Shown in pieces: positions 1-11,250 of a stretch of DNA of 64,000 bases. Position numbers and translations under genes: made by a program. The notes below the pieces were generated by a model. It ran no database searches. It saw only the letters and a list, made by a program, of their open reading frames with translations, and was not told where the DNA came from. Origin of the DNA: Cacajao melanocephalus (lineage: Eukaryota > Chordata > Mammalia > Primates > Pitheciidae); NCBI GenBank assembly GCA_963573385.1, contig CAUYLG010033152.1, positions 62,001-126,000 of the forward strand, read 5' to 3'. Within the stretch, counting starts at the first letter, position 1; every line of letters begins with the position of its first letter.

Positions 1-655
1 ACCCAGCAATCCCACAACTGGGTATCTACTCAGAGAAAATAAGTCATTATTTGAAAACGATACTCGCACACAAATGTTTATAGCAGCACACTTCACAATT
101 GCAAAATTGTGGAACCAACTCAAATGCCCATCAACCAACGATCATACACACACACACACACACACACACTCCACACTATACATATATACACCACACCATA
201 TACATGTATACCACACATATATATCATATATATACCACATCATATATATACACATATGTATGTGTGTGTGTGTGTGTATGTGTATAATGGAATACTATGC
301 AGCCATAAAAAGGAATGGATTAACAGTATTTTCAGTGACCTGGATGAGACTGGAGATTATTATCCTAAGTGATGTAACTCAGGAATGGAAAACCAAACAT
401 CACATGTTCTCACTGATATGCGGCAGCTAGGCTACGAGGATGCAAAGACACAAGATGATAAATGGAGTTTGGGGACTTGGGGTGAAGAGTGGGAGGGGAT
501 TGAGGACTAAAAGACTACAAATAGAGTGCAGTATATACTGCTGAGGTGATGGGTCACCAAAATCTCACAAATTACCACCAAATAACTTGCTCATGTAACC
601 AAATACCACCTGTACCCCAATAACTTATGGAAAAATACAATAAAAATTAAATAAT
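1..655 (+). mobile_element. LINE-1 3' end (L1PB/L1MA-type), ORF2 tail plus 3' UTR
   Basis: The sequence reads as the last part of L1 ORF2 followed by the 3' UTR. Translation on the + strand gives the conserved stretches MFIAAHFTIAKLWNQ and MEYYAAIK, then an ORF2 C-terminus ending with a stop at 428-430. The 3' UTR contains the usual primate L1 words (gaggatgcaaag, gatgggt..accaaaatctca, catgtaaccaaa) and ends in an A-rich tail near 640-655. The 5' end lies outside the window. ORF2 would encode the endonuclease/reverse transcriptase, but only its C-terminal tail is here, split by a microsatellite at 146-281, so it is inactive. The subfamily is a guess from 3' UTR wording. Confidence 0.9.
146..281. 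repeat. Compound microsatellite (AC)n-(AT-rich)-(TG)n
   Basis: An AC tract (146-169) is followed by about 90 bases of alternating purine/pyrimidine AT-rich sequence and a TG tract (261-277). The two tracts are complementary, so the block can fold back. It interrupts L1 ORF2 at a point where L1 normally has a short cacatatacac-like stretch, the probable seed of the expansion. Confidence 0.95.
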
Positions 656-934
656 AAATGCAAACTATTGCTTTCATTTGCAAAAAGATAATATATGTGG
701 AACATATTATTTCAAGTATAACCTTTCTGTACTAAAATATTACTTTTAAAAATCTCAACAAGAGGTAATTTGTGCTTTACAAAACCCTGCTGGAATCCTT
801 TTATTATCCTGCACAATTCGGAATTGTTTTCAGAGTTTTGAAATTCAGTTGCATAAAACAGTTATAAGTAGATGCTTACTGGCAGATTATAAAAAAGTTT
901 ATTTTCAGTACTGATTTTGTTATATGCCAGAATA

Positions 935-2926
935 CAGGCACATCTTGCTTTATCACTCTTCATTTGTTTTATTGCATTGTGCGGATATTGCATTTTTAAC
1001 AAACTGAATCCTTGTGACAACCCTGCTTTGATCAAGCCTATCAGTGCAATTTTTCCAATAGTACTCACTTCATGTGTCTGTGTCACGTTCTTGTCATTCT
1101 CTCATACTTCTAACTTCCTCATTACTATTTGGTGTGTTTTGGTGACATGTGATCAATGCTCTTTGCTGTTACTACTGTGATTCTTGTGAGGAACCACGAA
1201 CCACACCCATATAAGATGGCAAGCTTAATCCATAAATGTTGTATGTTTTCTGACTGCTCCACCAACCAGCCATTTCCCATTTCTCTCCCTCTCCTCAGGC
1301 CTGCCTATTTACTGAGACACAAAAATATTGAAATTAGGTCAGTTAATAACCCTACAATGGCCTCTAAGTGTTCAAGTGAATAAAAGAGTAGTCACACAGC
1401 TTTCACTTTAAATCAGAAGTTAGAAGTGATTAAACCAAGTGAGGAAAACATGTCAAAAGCACAGATAGGCAAAAACCTAGGCCCCATGCCAGACAGTTAG
1501 CCAACTCGTGAATGCAAAGGAATAGTTCTTCAAGGAAATTAAAAAATACTATGTCAGTGAACATACAAACGTTAAGAAAGCAAAATAGTCTTCTTGTTGA
1601 TAGGGATAAAGTTTTTGTGGTCTAGATAGAAGATCAAACGGGCCACAACATTCCCCTGAGCCAAAGCCTAATCCAGAGCAAGGCCGTAACTCTCTTCCAT
1701 TCTATGAAGGTTAAGATAGGTGAAGAAGCTGCAGAAGAAAAAAACTGAAGCCAGCAGAAGTTAGTTTATGAGATAAGGAAAGAAACCATGTCTGTAATAT
1801 AAAAGTGCAAGGGGAAGCAGCAAGTGCCGATGTAGGAGCTGCAGTAAGTTATCCAGAACATCTAGCTAAGAGAATTGATGAAGGTGGGTATTTTAAACCA
1901 CAGACTTTCAATGTAGACATAACAGCTTCCTGCTGGAAGGAGATGCCATCTACGACTTTCATAGTGAGAGAGGAGAGTCAATGACTGGCTTTAAAGCTTC
2001 AAAGAATAGGCTGACTCTCTTGCTGGAAGCTAATGTACCTGGTGACTTTCATTTGAAGGTGATATTCATTTACCATTCTGAAAATCCTAACACCTTTAAG
2101 AATTATGCTAAATCCACTCTGCCTGAGCTCTATAAATTGAACAGCAAAGCTTGGATGACAGCATATCTGTTTACAGCATTGTTTACTGATCTTAAGCCCC
2201 CTGTTGAGAACTACTGCTTATAAAAATAAATTCCTTTCAAAATATCATTGCTCATTGACCATGTACCTAGTCAGCCAAGAGCTCTGATGCAAGAAGATGA
2301 ATGTTGTTTTCATGCCTGCTAACAAAACATTTATTCTGTAGTCCGTGAATCAAGGAGTAATTTCAACTTTCAAGTTTTACTATTTAAGAAATACCTTTTA
2401 TAAGGCTATCACCGCCATCAATAGTGATTTCTTCTGCTGGATCTGGGTAAAATAAATTGGAAAAGAGTCCTCATTCTAGATGCCACAAATAACTTCCATG
2501 ATTCACAGGAGGAGGTCAAATATCAACATTAGCAGGAGTTTGGAAGAAGTTCATTATAGCCCTCGTGGATGACATTGAGGGGTCAAGACTTCAGTGGAAG
2601 AAATAACAGCTGATGTTGTGGAAATGGCAGAACTAGAACTAGAAGTGGAGATTGAGTTTGAATTGCTGCAGTCTTACGATAAAACTTTAGTGAATGGGGA
2701 GTTGCTTCTTGTGAAGAAGCGTAGAAAGTGGATTCTTGAGATGGAACCTACTTCTGGTGAAGATGCTGTGAATATTGTTGAAGTGACAACAAAGGACTTT
2801 GAATATTATATCAATTTAGCTGACGAAGCAGCTGTAGAGTTTGAGAGGATTGACTTCAACTTTGAAAGAAGCTCTACAGTGGGTAAATGCCATCAAGTAG
2901 CCGTTTTAAGTAGAGCGTTGAAATCT
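935..2926 (+). mobile_element. Tigger1 DNA transposon, copy A, 3' part lost or interrupted
   Basis: The 5' terminal repeat starts at about 935 (CAGGCACATCTTGC..., near the Tigger1 CAGGCATACC terminus) next to a TA at 933-934. The body runs through a decayed pogo-like transposase gene and stops being recognisable near 2926, where another Tigger-group element begins. It aligns over its whole length with the second copy at 39166-41448, which is in the opposite orientation. Cut-and-paste transposon, long inactive. Confidence 0.9.
1357..2926 (+). pseudogene. Tigger1 (pogo-like) transposase pseudogene, copy A
   Basis: The usual start is visible at 1357, giving MASKCSSE, but a stop follows at once (1381). 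The largest readable pieces are 1981-2223 ([16 protein letters not shown]... through KPPVENYCL), part of the DDE catalytic core, and 2594-2926, the C-terminal part ([42 protein letters not shown]). Around 1911-1950 the first catalytic Asp is kept (NVD) but its neighbour is changed; near 2255 the second Asp is kept (LLIDHV); near 2350 the third Asp region reads VNQG instead of a DQG motif, with a stop just before it. Stops, frameshifts and loss of a catalytic residue show it is dead. Family knowledge: the transposase would bind terminal repeats and move the element into TA sites. Confidence 0.9.
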
Positions 2927-2927
2927 C

Positions 2928-3320
2928 CTGTAGACCCACTCCATCTGCCTGGGACAAGAATCCCCCCTTTGTCTAGTATATCCATGCTGTCCACGGCTAG
3001 CCTGCTAGTCACCCAGTAGCCATCTGGCTTATTAGCTCAACTGTTGTAGTATTGTAGTCCTTGTGATCAAATCACACTTATTTTACTTAATGGCGCCAAA
3101 GAGCAAAAGTAGTGATACTGGCATGTTGTTAGAATTTTCCTGTTTTATTATTCATTACTGTTATGAATCTTTTACTATGCTTAACTTATAAATTAAAGTT
3201 TATCATAGATATGTATACATAGGAAAAAGCATAGTATGTATAGAGTTTGGTACTATGCAAGGTTTAGGCATCCACTGGGGGTCTGAGAATATATCACCTG
3301 TGGGTAAAGGGGAACTACTG
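2928..3320 (+). mobile_element. Tigger-group nonautonomous element (MER8-like), inside or at the end of Tigger1 copy A
   Basis: Terminal inverted repeats are visible: left CTGTAGACCCACTCCATC at 2928 and, reversed, CAGTAGTTCCCCTTTACC at 3320, with a TA after the right end. Within it, at 3091, ATGGCGCCAAAGAGC... encodes MAPKSKSSDTGM, resembling the transposase N-terminus of a related Tigger element, then jumps straight to 3' terminal sequence. This is the pattern of an internally deleted, nonautonomous element. Assignment to MER8 is from memory. Confidence 0.7.
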
Positions 3321-3322
3321 TA

Positions 3323-3984
3323 TTACCAAGAAGTATTGTAAAACTTCTCTACAAATTATATCATTATAACTAGCTTTACAAAAAAATCAGAAAGTATTAA
3401 GTTGCATTTTCAAATGTGTTGGAAATACTTGATGTAATAAGTGAATAACCATAGCCAGATTCACCAAAGCACTTGAATACAGCATCCTCTTAGAACAGAT
3501 GCACAGTGCACAGTGAAATACCGAGTAGGATTTTCAGGTAACATTGAGGAAATAGAAAACTAAATGTGGGACTAGTAGACTTGGTAACCACAAATCTATC
3601 CAACAATAGTCAGAGAAGATAAATATATTTGCTTACAAATACAAATAAAGTTGGTTTAATCATAATTGTTTATATAGTATTCTACTAGATATTCTAGGGG
3701 ATTCATACAGATTTGAAACCCAGTTTAGATTCTGCTGGTAAATCTGAATAACTGTGTGAAGAAGGCTTTTCTGAGTATGAAAACTTTACTATACTTTTAA
3801 CTGAAACTTGCATGGGGTTTGGGGTTATGCAGAACAGTGACAGAAAAAGAGGCACCTGCTTAGCCATTCAGTTTTAGCCAAATCAACCCTGGCAATCTAT
3901 AGCCAGATTGCCCCCACAGCTGTCATTTTGGCTAAAATTAAATATGAATGACTGCAGAACATTACAATATGTTTTTCCCCTATC
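3323..3984. other. Unclassified AT-rich sequence
   Basis: No repeat family or gene is recognised. The first 40 bases might be a decayed remnant of the Tigger1 3' end, but similarity is too weak to claim. Confidence 0.5.
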
Positions 3985-4126
3985 CCCAGCTTACATAAGG
4001 TACAATTGACAAAAGATGGTATATATTTGAAGTGTACAACGTGATGTGTTTATACATGCATAGATTGTGAAGTTATCACCACAATCAAGCTGATGATCAT
4101 ATCCCTCACGTCACATAGTTACACGT

Positions 4127-4167
4127 ATGTGTGTGTGTGCGTGTGTGTGTGCGTGTGTGTGTGTGTG
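4127..4167. repeat. (TG)n microsatellite with GC interruptions
   Basis: Alternating TG with two TGCG interruptions, inside the L1M 3' UTR. Confidence 0.95.
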
Positions 4168-4627
4168 GTGAGAATATCACACATCTATTCTTAGCAAATT
4201 TTAAGTATACAACGTCTTATTATTACCTATAGTTACCTTGTTATACATTGTGTCCGTAATGTATTCATCTTCTAACTGAAAGTTTGTGCTTTTTGACTAA
4301 CATCTCATTTCTCCCAGTCCTGGACCCCTAGTAACTACTCTTCTATTCACTTTTTAAATGAGTTCAACTTCTCTTAGATTTCACATGTGAGATCATGGAA
4401 TAGTTCTCTTTCTGTATTTGCCTTATTTTGCTTAGCATAATGTCCTCCAGCTTCATCTACATCATTGCAAAGGGCAGGATTTCCTTCTTTTTAAGTTAAT
4501 ATTTCATTGTAAATATATATTTTATATATTATAATATATTGAGAATATGCTATTGTGAATAATGCTTCAGTGAACATGGAAATGCAGATATCTCTTCAAG
4601 ATAATGATTTCATTTCCTTTGGATATA

Positions 4628-4958
4628 CAAGCTGAGCATCCCCAATATAAAAATCCAAAATCAGAACTTTTTTGAGTGTTGACATGATGTCACAAATAGA
4701 AAAATTTTAGCTGACCTAAATGACAGTTCACAGTCAAAAATTTGCTTCATGCACAAAATTACTTAAAATATTGTATAAAACTACCCTTATACCATGTGTA
4801 TAAGATATATATGAAACATAAATGAATTTCATATTTAGACTTGGGTCCCATCTGCAAGATATCTCATCATGTATATGCAAAGATTCCAAAATCCAAAATA
4901 CTTCAAAATCTGAAACATTTCTGGTCCAAAGCATTTTGGGTAAAGGATACTCAAACTG
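4628..4958. mobile_element. Tigger7/MER44-like nonautonomous DNA transposon nested in L1M
   Basis: A 331-bp element whose ends are inverted repeats: CAAGCTGAGCATC at 4628 and, reversed, CAGTTTGAGTATC at 4958. It is bordered by TA at 4626-4627 and 4959-4960, the target-site duplication of Tc1/mariner-type elements. The L1 sequence resumes directly after it (ggatata / tatccagaagtagg), proving insertion into an existing L1. The internal aatccaaaat / cttcaaaatc wording belongs to a known Tigger-group family; the exact family name is unverified. Confidence 0.8.
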
Positions 4959-6086
4959 TATATCCAGAAGTAGGATTGCTAGATGATATCATAGTTTTAT
5001 ATATAATTTTTTCAGAAGCTTCCATACTGTTTTCCAAAATGGCTATGCCAATTTACATTTCTGCCAGCAATATACAAGGGTTTCTTTTTCTCCACAGCTT
5101 CGCCAACTCTTATTATCTTTGACTTTTAGATAATTGTCATGCTAACAGGTATGAAGTGATAGCACATTGTGGTTTTGATTTGCATTTCCCTAATGATTAG
5201 TGATATTGAATATCTTTGGAAAAATATTGATTGAGATCCTTTTCCAATTTTGTAATTGTTTATTTTTTCTATTGAGTCATATGAATCCCTTATGAATTTT
5301 TAATATTAACCCCTTATCAGATACATGGTTTGTAAATATTTTCTACCATTCAGTAGGTTGCCATTTCATTTTTTTATTGTTTCCTTTGCTGTTCAGAAAC
5401 ATATTAGCTTGGTATAGTCTCTTTGTTTATTTTTGCCTTTGTTAGCTATTCCTTTGTTTTCATATACAAAAAAAAAAAAAAAAATCATTGCCAAAACTGA
5501 TGTCGAGGAGAGTTTCCCTTATGTTTTCTTCTAGAAGTTTTATGGTTTCAGGTCTTACATTTAAGTCTTAAATCCATTTTGAATTAATATTTGTGTAAAG
5601 TGTGAGATAAGGACCCAGTTTTATTCTTTTGCATAAAAGATATGTTTTTTCCCAACACTATTTACTGAGAAGACTATTTTTCCCCGGTTGTATCCTCTTA
5701 GTGCCCTTGTCAAAAATTATTGGACCCTATATATGTAGGCTTATTTCTGGGATTTTATTACGTTCCATTGTTCTATGTGCCTGTTTATATGTAGTACCAT
5801 ACTGTTCTGATTATGATAGTTTTATAATATAATTTGAAACAAGGAAGTATGATACCTCCAGCTTATTCTTCTTAAGATTGCTTTAGCTATTAAGTTTTGT
5901 GTCTATATATGGTTTCATTCAAATTTTGATTTTTTTTTAAATTTCTGTGAATAATGAATAATGTTACTGAATTTTGATAAGAATTCCATTCACTCTATAG
6001 ATCATTTTGGGTAGTATAGGATTTTGACAATATTGAGTCTTCCAATTCATGAACAGGAAATATCTTTCCTTTTATTTGTTTCTTCT

Positions 6087-6284
6087 TCAATTTCCTTCAT
6101 CATAGTTTTCATCATACAAATCTTTGATCTCCTTGGTTGAATTTATTCCTAAGTATGTTATTCTTTTTGATGTCATTTTAAATGAGGTTAAGTTCTTAAT
6201 TTCTTTTTCAGATAGTTCACTGCTAGTATATAGAAATCCAACTGATTTTTGCATGGTGATTTTGTATCCTGCAACTTTACTCAA
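6087..6284 (-). pseudogene. L1 ORF2 fragment (region following the reverse transcriptase core)
   Basis: The minus strand encodes SKVAGYKITMQKSVGFLYT and, later, SKRITYLGINSTKEIKDLY, both characteristic of L1 ORF2p downstream of the reverse transcriptase catalytic centre. It is the best-preserved reading segment of the L1M copy. It has no independent function. Confidence 0.85.
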
Positions 6285-6361
6285 TATATTTAATAGTTCA
6301 AAAGTTTTTGGTGAAGATCTTAGGTTTTCTCATATGTAAGATTATATCAATGCCAAGAAGA

Positions 6362-6748
6362 TATTAGTTAGCAATGGCTACTGTAATAAATTTCCACAAA
6401 CTTGGTGGCTTAAAGCAACATATTATCTTACATATCTGAAAGTCATAAATCTAAAATCAAAAATCGAGGTATTGTAAGGGCTTTGTTCCTTCCAGGAACT
6501 CTAGGAGGCCTCCTTGCCTCTTCCAGGCTCTGCCAATTGCTGACGTTACTTGGCTGTGACTACCTGACTCCAGTCTCTTCCGTCATCTCATTGCCTTCTC
6601 TTCCATCTGTGTCAAATTTCCCTTTCCCTCTCTTTCATTAGGACACTTGTGACTACACTGGACCCACTTGGACAATCCAGGATAACCTCTTCATCTCAAG
6701 ATGCTTAGTCACATGTTTTACAACTCCATATCAGTCTGCTGTATCACT
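6362..6748 (+). mobile_element. MLT1-type solo LTR (ERVL-MaLR)
   Basis: The segment reads as an MLT1 LTR on the + strand: aatttccacaaacttggtgg, cttaaagcaacatattatct, tgttccttccaggaactct, tccaggataacctcttcatc. Its 3' part is shortened. No internal retroviral sequence accompanies it, so it is a solo LTR left by recombination between the LTRs of an old endogenous element. Confidence 0.8.
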
Positions 6749-7509
6749 TATGACCTTAAAAAGAAAACCAAACTAAATATTTGTAAACTCTCTCCTAAGA
6801 AAACCTAGATGTTTTTCAGAGAATAGGATAAAGTTATCCACTGTTGCTAAGCGACACTCAGGAGAACCTGAAATAACAATACAAAATATCTATCTTTTTC
6901 ATATTTATGTAACATTTTGGTTATTTTTGAATTTCTGTTTATGAATCTGTCATTTTAAAGTTTGATATATACAAAATGCCTGTCCTTTTATTTTATAATA
7001 CTGGTACACTACCCTTTTGACTTTCAGAATCGGGCTGTTTATTTATGTAACAAATATTTTATAGCATCCACTAAGTGCTAGGCAATTTTTTACATTTTAC
7101 TTGAAGATTTTATGACAGATGTTACCAATTAGATATTTTTTCATAAATTCCTACATAAATGAGTCAAACTGATTTGTGAGAATTCCTTATAATCATGACC
7201 TGAATTAGCACATTACACTGAAAACATTTTTACGAATGCTAAGAATGTCCTTAATGCTTTACCATCCTCTTTGAAAAACAATGAAGCAGAAACTCTTGTC
7301 AAGAATTACAGAGCTTTGAGGAAACAGAGAGAGGTGATCTAGTTCAAAAAGACACAGACCCCCAGTCGGCAAAGCAGTTTAACCAAGGCTTCTTATTCTC
7401 GTACTCCTGCCAGTGTTTCATGTTTACTCCCTCATTAAATAGATGGATTTTATCATTCAATGGAGAAATTACCCACATGAAACAGGCAGTTTAGTAGGGC
7501 GAGTGGGCA
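6749..7509. other. Unclassified AT-rich sequence
   Basis: No gene is seen. Possible very weak antisense L2/MIR traces occur near 7045-7090 (acaaatattttatagcatcc) and 7310-7360, below what I would call. Confidence 0.4.
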
Positions 7510-7662
7510 TGAGATTTTTGGATCCAGATAAACATGGGTTGGTTTCTCGACTCTGGCACATGTGTGAAACTGGATAATTATTTACTTTGCTGTATTCATT
7601 TATATCAAGTGACTAGACATAGTAAGTCTCTCAGTATATGATAATAGCTATTATGAATAAAA
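7510..7662 (+). mobile_element. MIR SINE fragment
   Basis: The order of MIR landmarks on the + strand is kept: a ggatccagataaacatgggt opening, ctctggcac, and an end resembling gacatagtaagtctctcagt followed by atagctattatg. Old and divergent. Confidence 0.6.
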
Positions 7663-7959
7663 ATATAAATAAGAAAATATAAATAAGACCGATGTTACAT
7701 GGTTAGAGACGGTGTGCGCTATGTATGTGGGATTTTTCTTAAAGATGACAATCAGTTATTTTTTAGGGACTAAGAGAAAGCTTTAGGGAGGAGGGTCTTT
7801 AGCTTTTAAGGGTTAAAAATAGAGAATGAGGAAGGCAAAATACCAATTTACATATATAATACACACACAAGTACATAAATAAGGAGGAGGAGGAAGAAGA
7901 GAAGAAGCAAGAAAATAGTTACGGTGGGGCGAGGCTGCCACGACATGTTTATATGACAG

Positions 7960-8145
7960 AGAGAGGCAGCCCTGATTTCACCAGGCAGAATCTTAGATAA
8001 TACTAGAAAATAATGTTTTGTAGTTAGAGTAGGACCCTGGTACTGTAGGATCCTGAAAATCAGGCACAAATGGTTACATGTGATATGACACAAGATAGGG
8101 AACCATTGAAGGTCTTTGAGCAGAAGAGTGACATGATGGAAATAG
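7960..8145 (-). mobile_element. L2 LINE fragment, minus strand
   Basis: The clearest stretch is at 8095-8138, gggaaccattgaaggtcttt followed by gagcagaagagtgacatgat, which is antisense L2 ORF2 sequence. A purine-rich run lies just before it at 7881-7917. Confidence 0.6.
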
Positions 8146-11100
8146 TTGATAATTTGCATATATAGTGAAAGAGTTTAAAGAATACTAATCATATGAAATT
8201 GGGAACTGAGAAAAATATATCTTCTGAAACAGACAATTTAATGGAAAACTGTGACACTATCCAAGTAAATAACATAACAAGAAAAAGACTTAGCAGAATA
8301 TTGATTTAATGCATCACTTAAGCAAGAGAATATCTCAAACCTGCATTATCTATGCTCTATTTCCTTGTACCTTGGACAGATTATCTATTTACCTCCCTCC
8401 AAAGAACAGACACAGTTTTCTACATGGATTGTTTGCTTATTATGTATAGTATTTAATAGACGATAAATTGCATCTCAAAGAGAATTCAGCACTTTTAGAA
8501 GTTGTGCATTCTTTAATATGCCATGGGTTATAATATCATGAATAAAAATGACTGAAATTAAATTCAGGCCAGCAGAAGATAACTACCATCATCATCATCT
8601 GTTGAAAACATATCACTGCCAAAGAAATCACTTTCAATATGCACAAAAGTTTGTAAATTGCAATTTGACCCCATTGTATAAATTTCAATAGTCATCTCAA
8701 ACATCGAAAGAACCCATTTAAAATAATTATGTTGATTCTAAATTGTGCATTCAAATGATATGTTCTGTTCACAGTTAGTGGATATGACAAGAACATATGC
8801 CATAAAACTAAGATGAAAAGTTGAAGTTAGTTATCAAGCCTATTGTTAATTTTAAGACGTAGGTAAGAAAAATATACCTCCTGAAAAGGACTAAAATTTT
8901 TTAAAGATAGAAATTGTTTGGTTATTTCTACATATTTATCATATTAGAGATAAAAATTAGCCTTTATTACAGTGAAAACTGTGGAATTCTTTTAGCATAG
9001 GAAAATAAATGTCACACTCCATTAAAATGAAGTGAATGCCTTATTTGGTCAAATCAGCATGTATAATTTAATTAGATGCCCTAATATTCTGAGAAATAGC
9101 ATGAAAGGGCAGCTCAAATATGTTTAGAAGTTCTGAATTTTAGAAGCATTATGGTTAAATGGTATGTGTCCTTACAGAACACTTCACGATAACAACATCA
9201 CTCTGCTCTTGACTACAGAGAGGTCTTAGCAAGTTTCTACTCTTCTAACTCTGCAAAGCACAACATGCATAGGGACAACTGAATGTGAAAGTTGGGTGGC
9301 AGAGAGCTTGATGAATTTTATAACACGGATCTGGAGAGATCAAGGTTTGCAGGAATCTGGAACTGGTAGGAGCTGCAAAGGATGTGGCTTTGGGGAGTGG
9401 AGGGTAAAGGGAAACAGTTCTCATAATTGAAATTCTTTTTGGGGGACGAGAAGTTTGATCTCACGTTTGCTTTCATGAATGTAAGCAAATAGGGAAAGTG
9501 ATAGCTTGTTATTTATAGAACCCTGGCTATTTGGACAAACCTCTAATTTAGGGTTGGAAGTCAGAGTCAGATGAAACACGTCAGTGTCATTCGAGTTTCT
9601 GTTGCTCCTCTGGGAGTTGATTTGACCCTAGCTCAAGAAGAGCATCAGTGAATGTGAAATGATATAGATGAACTAAAGATATTGCTAAAAAGCTAACAGA
9701 GAGAGCTTAATGAAAATCAGACCATTTAAGGCAACAGAGAACATAAAAAATCAAAGGGGAATAGTCATAGAGATATTTGGAGAGCAATGTTCTTGACAGC
9801 CTTGGTGTTAGTGATAAATGGATTTTTATTTTTTTAATGTAAAAGATTGTTTCCTTTTCTATGGCTCTCTTACATATAGTATACTATACAGTATAATATC
9901 TATTACTCAAATAAAGGTAATATATAATCCAATATATTTAAAGAAGCTGAAGAACCATTGATATATTTGTCACTTTTACATGCATTTCAATGGTTCCATA
10001 AAGGGTTTAGTATGGTAGGTTCAGCCATACCTTATTATCTCTTCTTGCCAGGTAAGAAAAGAGCATTATCGTCACTTTTATTTTCCCATCTGATGATAGT
10101 GTTGGTAAATACCACATTCTTAATAAATAATTGTTGACTGACCCTTTCAATCTCACAATACATATTATAAGTGAAAAAATGTTCTAAGCCTTTCATGGTG
10201 CTGGAGGAAAACATTAGGACAACTTATCAATTGTTCCAGGAAGATGGGAATGACTCTAAAGAAAAGGATTGTACCTTTTCTTTGTTTGTTTTTTATTAAA
10301 ACGCAATGATATGTCAGAGGGAAAGTGAGGCCTCGTTATATATGGTATGATGATAATGACTAAAAGTTGCATCAGAATTGGTCTAGCCTGGATGTCTGTT
10401 TCTGTGATGAGCCCTTATTAGGTCTCAATCCATGAGTCCTTTATCTTTGGTCAATGAAGAAGAGATGTCAAGAAATCCAAGGGCTGGAACATAATTTGGC
10501 ATTGAGATGGAAACCTATGACATTGTAGAAAACTCTACAAGAGACCATCCACATCTCTAGGCTCTGTGTCACTCCATTCTTGATGATGACTGACTTTCAT
10601 GACTCTATAGCTTGTATTCTGATTGAAAATGGGCTTTCTTTCCTTCTTAGTCTATAGACTGAAGCTAAATCTTAGTCACAATTTCAAAGTCCTAAGAAAA
10701 GGACTTGATTAACTAAATTTAGATTAATCCCAAACCGGGACTGATACATTGTAGGCAGGGTCATAGGAACACAATTAGCTCAGTTGCAAACATGTGAATG
10801 GAAGGCTACAGCGGAATTTTGGAGAAAAGAGGAGTGGGAATTCTATCCAACAGGCATCCGCTGTATTTGTCTAGCTGTAGCTGCTGGTAGGAGTTCTGCT
10901 CTAAACAAAAAGAAATAAAATACCTTCTCATATGACTGGTTTTTCCTCCCTCCCTTGGCCCCATATCATTCTAGATGCCTTTGTCTAGATTGAGCCAGTG
11001 GATTTGCGTATGATCTGAAAGTTTTCAATCTACAGACGAGATCTACAATAATTTGAGTATTCAGGTTTGAGTTCAATCCATTTCTGCTTTTTCTCCTCCT

Positions 11101-11250
11101 ATCCAGATCTGAAGCGCAGGTTCCAGCATGCTTCATTGACGAATGTGCCCACTGTACGGTGGTGTTCAGTCCCCACTAGCTAAGGAGCATATTTTCATCA
11201 GTTGCTTTTCATTCCTTAAAATCATCGCTAATGCCAAAGCTTAAACTGAA
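8146..11250. other. Unclassified, apparently single-copy sequence
   Basis: About 3.1 kb with no recognisable gene or repeat. Reading frames are short and stop-rich. Small AT palindromes occur near 9875-9900. No promoter or CpG cluster is seen. Confidence 0.5.

Larger units (their letters stand above)
3985..6357 (-). mobile_element. LINE-1, old L1M-type 3' half, minus strand
   Basis: Read on the minus strand this is an L1 3' UTR (3985 to about 4620) followed by the 3' half of ORF2, truncated at about 6357. Typical antisense L1 phrases are present: cataatgtcctccagcttcat, attagtgatattgaatatc, cccttatcagatacatgg, ttcttttgcataaaag and tttattcctaagtatgt. A TG microsatellite lies in the UTR (4127-4167) and an A17 tract at 5468-5484. 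A DNA transposon is nested at 4628-4958. Many stops and frameshifts make it inactive. Confidence 0.92.

Noticed and set aside
74..430. 118-codon open frame with His-Thr and Cys-Val repeats
   Set aside because: It is the L1 ORF2 tail read through the AC/TG microsatellite, not a separate gene.
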